A stretch of 64,000 nucleotides of DNA from Saturnia japonica (taxonomy: Eukaryota > Arthropoda > Insecta > Lepidoptera > Saturniidae), in assembly GCA_033032175.1 (NCBI GenBank), contig CM065325.1, forward strand, positions 15,528,930 through 15,592,929. Reading direction: 5' to 3'. Under the pieces are notes generated by a model. That model saw only the letters and a list, made by a program, of their open reading frames with translations. It made no database searches and was not told where the DNA came from. Within the stretch, counting starts at the first letter, position 1; each line of letters opens with the position of its first letter. Of the stretch, positions 49,801 through 61,800 are shown piece by piece. The position numbers and the translations under genes were made by a program.

Positions 49801-52800
49801 GAAATAACACTTTGATTACAAGGAAGAGACTTGAATTCCATTTACAGTTAGAGCATTGTACTTATTTACATTTGTTATTGTAATTTTTGAGAATAGTGCA
49901 AATACAATTAATTCTACATTTTATGAATATTTTGAATTATATGTATATCCTGTGAAGTTTAATAAGGTGTGAATCCTACAATAATTACTAGCTGTGTTTC
50001 TTACGTATAATTATTTTCGTCTCATAATTTTGACAGATATTTTATGATTTCTAAATACAATATTATACTATTTTGTCGATGACAATTCTAATTTGATAGT
50101 TGTAGTATTGTGACCAAATAAGTAATGATATCCATCGCATATATTTATTATATTTTGAACAAAGACAAATACAACAAAATAAATAAATAAAGATTACCTG
50201 TCGTTTTAATTATTTCGTTTCATTCTCTACCTACCTACTTATTTTACAACAGCTTCGAAAATTTTGAAGAAGTTGGCATTATCAATCAAGAATTAATACG
50301 TGTAACATCTTGTAATGAAATATAATATTAGTTAATAAATTTGTACAAAAGTATCCGGCAGTAGTTTAGTTTCTTACATTTTGTAAAAAAATATCGAGTC
50401 TGTTATCGTGTTACTTTTATCGATATAGCTCCATCCTTATCAGTTTCTCTGACTCTGGTATAACCTTGTACGTGTGTAAACGTCATATTTTTATAAAATA
50501 ATGCATACATAATGTAAAAAAGACGCTTGTTCAAGTTTTCACAGGAGCTGTCATCGAGAAAATAAAGAAATGGAAATGGTATAATAATTACTACAAGCTA
50601 CAAAATTTTGGAATGACAAATACTCTCTGTTTACAAAATTTCCTATTAAAGTCGGTTCACAATATCTAAAAGTTTTTTTGATATTTTTTAAAAATTTATT
50701 ATGATAATTGAATTATGTAAAGACAATCTTAATTATCTTTGTACCAAATTTCATAAAAATTGGACGGGTCGTTTTTGAGTTAAGTCTAGACACTTTTTTG
50801 TTTTAATTTTAATGTTCGTTTATTTTCAGTGTCCTTTTTAATAAATGTCTATTATTGTTAAATTTGCAAAATATAAACAAGAAGAGATATAACTATAGAT
50901 TAATAGTATAAAGTAATTTTTAAATTATTGATATTTAGAATAACATAATTATATTTTTATACAAGGTAACCCAAGGCCTCGTGTAACATGGTATTTAGAA
51001 AATACGGTGATCGATGACTCGTTTGAGGTCCGACCTGATGGCGTGACTGTGAACACGCTAACGTTTCCCAGCGTTGGGCGCCAGCATCTCAACGCGAGGC
51101 TCGTCTGCCAGGCTTCAAACACCAACCTAGCACCGCCCGAGACCAAAGTCCTCATACTCGATATCAACTGTAAGTAAACATACTCCAGTTTCATTTCAAC
51201 TCCACATTTAATCCGTTGTTATTGCGTTCAAACGATCCATTCCAGTATATTGAACAACTAGCTGTGCCCGTGGCTTCGCTCACGTGGACTAAAGAATACC
51301 CGCGCGAATCTTGCTCCCCCGCTCCCGACTATTTTAAAGGCAAAAATTCTTATTGTGGGTGTTCCTTAGAAGACAGACGTATACCCTCCCTGACTTTTTT
51401 GTAGGTATTTTTAATGCCTACAATTATGTAGTATATTAGTTTGCTATATATCTTATGGTTTACTTAGCGTAAGCCATTTAAGCGCCGGAATTGATTCATC
51501 ATGACCATTTTTTTTATTTGTGCGGAACCCTAATTATTTTTCTAAAATAAAAGTAGCCTAAGTTACTTCCTATAACATCAGCTATCTATCAGTGGAATTC
51601 CCGTTAAAATCAGTCCAACCTTTTCGGAGATTATTTGGAACAGACAGAAAGACAGACAAAAATTTTAACAATTGGTGTTTTGTTATATGTATCGTATATA
51701 CTTTCATATGCAGTTTAAAAAAACTGTTACTTTGACATTACAAACAGACACTTCAACTTTATTTATTGTATAGATGTATGATGTGACATCCACCTTGCAT
51801 CATCATAATATAATTAAATTAATAGAGGATCATTGAAGAAGGCTTGTGATTTCTCCAAATAAATTATCAAAACAAAAATGACATAACAACTGTACTTTTC
51901 AGTTCATTATTCAATTCATTGTATTGAAATAAAACGAAAAATATATCTTAAAACGAATAAACAAACAAACAAATAATTCAAGACCAAATTATTCTTGAAA
52001 GTCAAAACGTACAGACATAATCGTTCAAAGCACACGACAATATAATTTTTCACGCCTACGAACTCTCATTAAAAATCCTACTAACTAAAGAATGAATGAA
52101 AATAAACAAACTTCAAATAACAAAACCAATTTACTCCGCAGTGAAACCGATATCAGTGAACATCGTGACGAAAGAAAAGCAAGTGTCGGCTGACAAGAGG
52201 TACGAAGTGGAATGCAAGACGGCCGGATCCCGTCCGGAGGCGTATGTCACTTGGTGGAAGAACAATAGACAGTTGAAGCGGATGGCAAAAAATGTGAGCA
52301 CACTCTATGTAGACAGCTATTGGTCTTCAGTGTTGAGCGGTAGCGAGAATCTATTCCTTTGTTTAACTATCACTATCATTTAGTGATCATAATTGTAACA
52401 CGGCAAGGCCCTTTGGCATAAAAGCAAACGATTTTTGACTTGAATACATCTTTAAATTTGTTTCCTTAGTGGAAGGTAATTAAAAACTATGATGATACAT
52501 CGCGCGCAAGTTAGCGAGACGCGCCACCGTTTTAAGGACGCTTAACTGCGTCACATAATTTTTTTTGTATAAATTATTACTGGGAGAAGCTACGACACTC
52601 GTTTTAATCGACAGCTCTCGTCAAGATTAATCGAAAATAAAATTATAGAAGTAATATACGGCTGCAAAGGGCGTATCAGCAACATAGATACTCATAAAAG
52701 AACGTATGATAGAGTGAAGCGGTGCCAGGAATGTAAGAAAGCGTCCGAGTACAGCCACACGCCTGTTTTTTTTTTTAATTTACATATATCGTGATCAAAC

Positions 52801-55800
52801 CTGAACACTCGAGACACTCGTACGCTCATGTATCCAGAGTACTTATCGCAGTTTCTGCAGTTGTATATTATGTAAAATTAGAAAAAAGGTTTTGTAAGTG
52901 GATTTAACTTCTATTAATGAAATAAAAATCCACTGATCTATAACAATAACATACAACTTATTAACACAGTTGGTTTAATATGGTTAGTAAAAAAAACCGC
53001 TGCATGTTCAACACTGTGCTCACTAGCTTACTATTTTCACAGACTTTTGTCCTATTCATGTTCTTTCCCATTGTGTTTTAATTAATAGATTCTTTTCAGT
53101 TTTTTGCGGTTCCCGTCGCGGCTTCGGCTCTGTGTAATGGCTCTTGTTGTTTTATTTTTCATTACCGTAGTGGTCATTACCGGTCTTTGTGTTTCTGTTG
53201 TTTTGATTAACCTGTGATTCGGAATTGTATTTTTTTTTTCATTCACATACGTAGATGAAGCAGTACTACTTATATTAGCTTCCGATATTTTGGTTATAAT
53301 ATTAGTTTAAATGCACTAATCATAAATGCAGAAATTTTGCATAACTGACATAAACAATATTTTGATCAGTTCTCCGAGAACAACGAAACTCTTAGTGTGC
53401 TGAGTCTGGTACCAGCGGTGGAAGATGATGGCAAGTACCTCACCTGCAGGGCAGAGAATAAACACATACCTGACTCTGCCATAGAAGACAAATGGAGGCT
53501 GAATGTTCATTGTGAGTTCTATAATACAAACCTAGTTTAGAATTTAAAAGCTTTGAACTTTTTTCAGATAAATAATGAATTTAGTCACAAATATAGCATT
53601 TAATATATTAAAAGTGTATTTTCTTCAAAAATTGTATTATCAAATGAAGGGTAAAGCGCTAGAAACTTGTCGACTAACGAAGACAAATTGTCAATTTCTT
53701 ACTGACAATCTCTCTATTGTTAGTAATTTTAATAGCACAAGTTATAATTGGACAACTTTTTGTACTAACGTGGAGTTATATCCTAACGTTTGCGATATTC
53801 TTTCAGTTTTTATTAGTGATTTTATTTTAGTTTACTTTATATACTTCAAGTACCTACATCAATTGTGATTTGGTGTTATATATATTTGTGTTTTATAATT
53901 GAGATTATAATATTTTTTATTCATGAAGCAATGACAGTTCAATGGATTAACTCGATAAAGAAAGCTAAATTTAATAACATTACAAAAAGATTTGGAATTA
54001 GTGATTTACTGATTTGCAATAACAAATAGTCGACAATGTCCTTGAACTAAGATTTGTCCGTCGCAGATGTCCCGATAGTGGACCTCAAAATGGGTTCCAG
54101 TCTAAATCCCGATGAGATAAAGGAAGGGGACGACGTTTACTTCGAGTGCACCGTCAAAGCTAATCCGAAGACGCATCGCCTTTTTTGGTTTCATGATGTG
54201 AGTACAAAATATCTAAAACTTACAATGAACCTTACTGTGGAAGTAATGAAGTCTAATTTAAAATTGAAGTTCTTTGATAACCGCAAAACTTACATCACCC
54301 ACAAATGATTGAATACGTGATTCTTTTTCTTTGAAAACCAATTAGCTGTCAAAATATATTTTGTTGTGTTAATATTATCTATATATTAATACGTGAAGCA
54401 AAAGTTTTCTACCCCTTTTTAAGTATTTTGCGTGTACGGAAGACTGTGAGATTTGGCATGGTTAAAGTTTATATGTATTTATATTTATTTATATAGGCAC
54501 ACGTTACGGATTATAAACAAAATAAGAATTAATTTGAAAATTTTACATGTTTTAACTAGCTTATAATCAAGTTTATCAGCGCACATCAGTTGTAATTATT
54601 TCCCAAACGGAAAAAAAACAATAAAGAAATAAATTTGTCACTTGCATGCAGAATTACATTATAAAGAATATATTAAAATAAAGTAAAGTATCTTTGAATT
54701 ACATATCGCAATCGACTTAGATTCAAGTTAAAGTTATCAATAGGATCCATATTTAGAGCGTTATAATGTTCGATATTATTTTATGAATGACACGTACTTG
54801 CTATTGGACAGTTGAAAGATATATTGTTTTTATAAAAAGGGATATGAAATAATTTTGTGCTTCTACTACGGATGTTGATGTTGACGGTTACCATGCTCAG
54901 AAGATGAGGACAGTCTATAGTAGAAAGAATAGTTTTATGAAGGTAAATTAATTCACTTGCTTGCCTTCTACTAGAGAGAGGAGATTTTAAAGTGCTTGGC
55001 ACGTTCTATGTGATTAACCAGTGTTCTTTTCACCCATGTCTAAAGCAAAGTGATTTCAAGAAGCGAGTCTGTTTCCGTTCAATGTTATTTGTATGAATTA
55101 TATAGTATGGAGACCAAACTACACATGCGTATTCGATTAAGAGCATAATTAAAGTTTTATGTAGTTAAAGCAAAGTATACGTATATAAGTTTATATGGAG
55201 AAGGAGTGCAGAAAGCTAAAATTTATCTATAATATATTAAATAAAATAAATTAATACTCCGAATCATAACCCGACCACTGCCATTGAACTTAGACCCCCC
55301 AAAATATTGACATTGTCACTAAACGAAAAGTGACAGCAAGTGATATAGATAATACTCATTGTTTAGGTTCATGAATACTACAAATGACAAACAGAAAATA
55401 GTATATGATCAAAAAGTCCTTGGTAGAATTTCGAGCATAGGGCGATCACTAGTTACAATAAAGCTATGTTGTTGTCTTTTAATATAAAGCGTTTTTTGGC
55501 TTGAAGATTTTTAAATCACTTTTTCCTTTATCTAACTTCTCTGTGTATCTCACCTTTTGTGTTTCATATTTTTCTTGGTGACGTTTAGTTACAAATACTT
55601 ATTAGGCTAAATCAAAAATTCCCATTTTATATTTATCCGGTCAGCTATCTCAACGAGCCCATGATAATTTATATATAACTATTTATCTATGTCATCGTAA
55701 TTAATCCAATATATTTTTACGCCCTAATTTTAATTTATTTTGCAATAGGAAGTATATACCTATAGGTACTACATTGATTACGGTTGTATCGCGTGTATTG

Positions 55801-58800
55801 AATTTATCATTCTCTATTTATTAATCGACGTGTAGAAAGAGTTTATAAAAATATATGACATAACTTTGCAGTATGGTTCTGTGTACTTAAGACTACTTTT
55901 CTTTCAGAACAATCAGATATACCACAACGAAGCGGCAGGCGTGATCCTCAGCGCTCAGAGCCTTGTACTGCAAAGCGTCACCAGGGCCGCTGCTGGCGAC
56001 TATACTTGCATGGCTGCAAATAGTGAAGGCAAGGGTACTAGCAACCCTGTCACTTTACTGGTTAGATGTAAGTGTAAATAGAAGTTAGATTTGATTCAGA
56101 ATATACACTAGCCCATTAAAAATTGTCAATATATGCCATAGTTTTCTTCCGAAACTCTTTGATTCTGAAACATAGATAAACATTTAGATCTATACAAAGA
56201 TATGGATTGAAAATGTGTACATAAAAGCAGGTCAGACTAAAATTTACTTATGCGGATCCAATAGAAATAGTAGTAGACTTAGTAGCGTGGCCGAGCAAAA
56301 GACACTGTTAACCAATCATTTAATTTTAAAGAAGCGAAAGAGGTTAAAATTATTTAAAAAATGCTCCATCTTTATAGTATTTTTAATACTACAAAGGTGG
56401 CAAACAAGCATACGGCCCGTCTGACGGTAAGCGGCTACCGTAGCCTATGGACGCATGTAATACCATAGGTATCAATACCACGTCGCTGATCTTGAACCCC
56501 CCCCCCCACACACACCATGGGGCTTTGGATACCCTACTCGCCGCAAGAACACAACATAAGTTTATTTAGCCACGATGTTCCTGCCTCTTAGAAGGAGCAT
56601 GTGTATATGTATGCATTTAGTGATCTGTCAATTTTTGTCTACAATAACTACTTAGTAAAAAAAAAGAAAAAAGATCCCTTACAAAACCTATTTGTGTGGT
56701 GTGAACGAGTGTAGAGTGCAGTGTAATGTATCGCGCTAGACTCAAGGGCTGCACACCGAGGGAACGTACCTAGGCTGCCGCGATCTTCTATGGGAATGGA
56801 GTTATTTCACCAGTCGGGCTGCTCCAAGTAAAGAGAAACCTCCAAAGATATTTATCTGTGCCCTATCTCCCCTACAAATATAAATTTGAATAAAAATATT
56901 TACATATGGAATATGAATGTCAAAATTCTATTATAGTACCTACCTTAGTACCAAATGTAAGTAAATTCAGTTCAGTCAGCTCGGAGCACGTAGGCTGGAT
57001 TCTACGTTAGAACTGTGCGAAGATTCATGAATATATTTTCTGCTTCTATAGAGAAAATGAAATAGCAACCCGATGGGGTTTTGAAACGTTCATTACGCGG
57101 AAATGTAATAAAGTTTTTACAATTTTTATTTTAGGTCCTTTGTTTCTACTTATAATTCCTTAAGGATACAAGATAAATAATTTCATTGGGGTCTTCTAAA
57201 CTAATAAATGTGCGGGTCCTTTGTAAATTGCAGTAAGATATTTTTATGTCCATTTTGCAATAGGTATCCCAATTTTCAATACCCAGTCAAATCAGCTACA
57301 ATTTTGGTTAACCTAAGCGGGAATCTATATTTTTAATATATGTATCTTAGTTATCATCGGATATGAATAAAAATTAAGAATATTTCGTGAAATGTATGTA
57401 TGCCTTTTCCTCATCTTCAGTTAATAAAAAATATTTTATAGTTCACAATAGGTCTATTGATGGATATAAATGCACTTCTATAAAACTATTATGTAGCAGA
57501 CAACAGCGATGCAATCGAATATATAATACAAAGCGATGTTTAAAACTAAGATGTATTTTACAATGATTTCAAACTTGATGCCTTGAAAACAAATGACAAA
57601 AGTGGAAGCCAACATCTAAAATGTGTAAATAGTTCTAAAAATTGTTTCATATAACCACATTTAAATGCAAAAGATAAAAATTATGAACACATAAAACTAG
57701 TTTCAAAGTGCACTTAATTTGTCGGTTACCTCAAAACTGGAGCGTACAATTTTCCCGCAGCAATATTTCACAAAGTTACAGCTCTTTGTCTCCGCTGAGG
57801 AGAAAAACTAAGAAAATGCATTTTCACGTCGAAATTGGGTGCGTAATTTATAAGTAGTTAACGGAAAACAGAAACAAATATTGTATATTTGATTTATAAA
57901 TAACCTTCTTGTAATTAGATTTATATATTGTACGTCTTATAATTTGTATACTGTAAATCAATTATGTCTGAAACTTAGAAGTTTACTCGTTCCATTATCG
58001 TACAGATCAACCAAGAGCCTAGTATCGTTATACTTTCAAAGAAACATACATTATCATAGAAAGAAGAAAACGCATCTGAACTACAATTTTTTTATGTTTT
58101 TTCTTCTCCTTGCGTAGGTAAAGTTTTATTTAATCTTTTTGCCTGGTAATCGATATAAAAATGCCTAATTATATGTGGTTGTGTTTATTTCCATCAATGG
58201 TAAAAATTTAGGTTATACATAATCGATGTAAAGTAAGTCATTCATCAGGATGCATAAGCCCTTACGGAGGATTACATTGCTCCGCGCTTTTCTCAGTATA
58301 TGTAAATACCCACGCGATACAGTACCTATATAAAAATAACTAGTATAAAATGAATGCAATATAAATCAATCAATAAGAAGTATTTAAATATATCTATAAA
58401 AACAGAAATTGATTGTATAGATACAGCTTTAAATGGAGTCGAATATAAAATTATTTAGTAAGTTCAAAAACCGTTCTAAGTCAAGTTTTTCACTCCCAAT
58501 ATCTTTATAGTTTGTTGTTGATCCTCATTAAAAGTATCAAACATCTCGTTGTGTTTCTCGTGCAGTTTGATAACGAGAGGCGCTTGTTATAGACAAAGCT
58601 TTTGAGAGCTTTATTGAAGAAAATGTATTTCTGTTATTTAATTCCCTTTTAGAACTTTATTTAGTTAAGATTATAAATATATAGCAATGCAACTGATATA
58701 AATCTAAACATGTATATTTTAAATACTAAGGACACAAAGGTTAAAAATAGACACAGTACGCAGATTCTAATACCGGTTTTTTCACCAACTTAAATCACTT

Positions 58801-61800
58801 GTTTACAATATACACATTTGTTCGTGTGGTTTGATTGACTATACGCATGACACAAGAGATGTTACAACTCAATGCTCAGGAGTTAGCAATTAGGAACCTA
58901 TTAATAACTGACCTCAGTTAAGATTCGTTGTTTCTAAGATTCAGTTATAGACAGCTATAAGATACAGTGACCTCAATTTGACTGTAACTAAGTTGGCTAC
59001 TTCTTAAAAATAAAAAATACAATTAATATGCGGCAGTTTCTTTAAATGTGTAGTTATTATAATAATATTATAATTTAAATTATTTCATAACAGATGCACC
59101 GATATGTGCTGAAAGAAGAGATGGAGAATTATTTGGCGCATTAAAACACGAGACAGTATCGTTGCACTGCTCCGTTGATGCCAACCCTTCACTTGTTTCC
59201 TTCCATTGGACCTTTAATAATTCTGGAGAGCAGACTGAGATCCCACCAAGGTACTAAAGGATGTTTTTCCTATCTATTCGGTTTTCCATTATATTTTAAA
59301 AGTTTGTAAAAGTTTCCACATGGTGTTTTGTAGATTTCATTTTCAAGTTTATAGAAAGCCCTTTTTAGGCACATCACAAATTATTTGATATGTTAGGCGG
59401 ACTATAGTTTGAGTGACTGGGTTTTTTCATATTACATCAAAAATCAATGAAGAACCGTTAAATGTCATAGATAATTCGAATCGTATTAAGATATATTTTG
59501 TAGTTAATAATTATATTCAGTTACAAGTCGATGACTTATTTTGTTCAGGTTATACAGTAGCCATGGACATACCTCGACACTTAATTACACTCCTACCACG
59601 GACATGGAGTATGGGACCCTGGCGTGCTACGGTGAAAACTCTGTAGGACAGCAGAAGGTGCCTTGTCTCTTCCAACTTGTTGTAGCGGGTGAGTTTTACA
59701 TTTTACATATTATAAGGATGAATCAAATATGTATAATCTTTAGGAAATAATTCATTAAAAATTACTCATTTAAACAGTTAAAAAGCACTGGTAATTGGTG
59801 ATTCTGATGGCGAATATTTTATTTTATTAAACCATTATGTATAGAAGGAAGTGAAATTCTAAATGTAGGCTACCTAACAACAATGTTATTAATACAAATA
59901 CACTTTATCTAGGTCGGCCGTTCCAGCTGCAAAATTGCTCGGTGGCTAACCAAAGCATCGACTCCCTTTACGTGGAATGCATGGAAAACTTTGATGGCGG
60001 TTTACCGCAAACTTTTCTAATGGAATTACTAGAACTACCTTCGTTAATTGTAAGTGAAGAGAAGTTTTCTTTTTTATTCTAAGTACATTTTTTACATGCT
60101 GGCTGATGCAATTAAATATTTTAGCATTCTCTAATATAAAATACCAAAAAGTATTCAAACTATAGGTTTGTATTTTTTATTTAAAATAATCCTATAACCT
60201 AACCTAACCATAAATTATATTTACTAAGCTGCAATAAATAGTTCTTCAACATCGAACTCCACATTAGTCCTAACACGTTTAAACTTCATAACACGTTTTT
60301 TCAACGTCCTTTGATAGGTTCGATACAACGTGTCAACGAATAGGACCCCTCCATACTTTGAAGTGAGGGGTCTTCCACCAGGCGTTAGCTACAGGATCGA
60401 TCTGTACGCTATCAATGCAAAAGGACGCAGTGATGTGTCTACTATAGAAACGGTTACTTTGAAGGGACAAGCAAAGTTTACTGGTGAGTCATAATTTGTT
60501 ATTTTTAATAACACAAAAGCTTGTATTTAAGATTAGAGAAAAAAATGACATATAAACTACTTGAAAGGTAACAACAAACATAAAAAAAAGACTGGGATAG
60601 AATTAAGTATTCAACCTAAAGTGTCTGTTTTTAATGTCAAAATAACAGCTTTTAACTAAATGCATATTAAAATATTTACGATACATATAATAAAGCATCA
60701 ATTTTTTTTTATATATCCGTCTATTTGTTTCGGGTAATTTCCGAAACGGTGGGACCGATTTTGACGAGATTTTCACTGATAGATAGCTGATATTGTAAGG
60801 AGTAACTTACGCTACTTTTATTTTATAAAAAGAATTAGGATTCCGCGCAAATAAAAAAAAATCGTCATAGTGAATTAATTCAGGCGCTTAAATAGCTTAC
60901 GCTGAGTAAACCATAAGAGATAAAGCAAATTAATGTACTACATGATTGTATGTCTATATTCTAAGGAACACCCACAATACGCATTGTTGTCTTTAAAATA
61001 GCCAGGAGCGGGTCAGCAATATAAGCGCGTGTGTCCGAACGATGGATTGCGAGTTCGGTGAAGCTGTAAAAGCCGCAGCGGCTTCAGGGCCCCTAAGGCT
61101 AACAGTAAAGTCAGTTCAAAAAAAAACGATGGCACTCTGTAGTCCACATGAGCGAAGCCGCGGGTACAGATAGTTAAATAAAGAAAAAAAAAAAACAAAT
61201 AAAGAATATAGAATAATTTTAAAATCACAAGTTTGTAAATATTTACTAAAAATTGCAAATAAGCTTTTTATCAAGATTTCATGTAAAGATTCGGAACGTG
61301 CAAAACAATTTTGTTTATCAGAACGTACATTACAATTCCGGTAAGTTGGTAAGCGATTTTCATCTAAGTCGGTATAATACCTTATTACCCCCTACTTTAG
61401 GGCTATTTATTTCTGCAACCCTATAAGCCGTTTGAATCATATTGCCGCGATAACAAAAATCGCCTAATAAGCAAGCGCAGTCACGCCACGACAAAAGCGG
61501 CTGAATTCAAAATGACTTCATTTCAGGCTAATAATAACCTAGCACCACGCTATATTACCTTAATAGTCGAGTCGAGATGTGTATTTGGCAGTTATTATAG
61601 CCGATTTGGCTTTGTGTTTAACGAATTACCATAACCCTTCTCCTTTGCGACTTTCGTCGGTGGTTCCACATATCTAAGCGATCGCATCTAGCCTTGGACT
61701 ACTTTACAAACACCACACTGTATTAATCATCATATCAGGTTTAATTATTTCTTGACATGGATGACTAACAGCTAAATTAGCAATATATAAACAACAAAGA

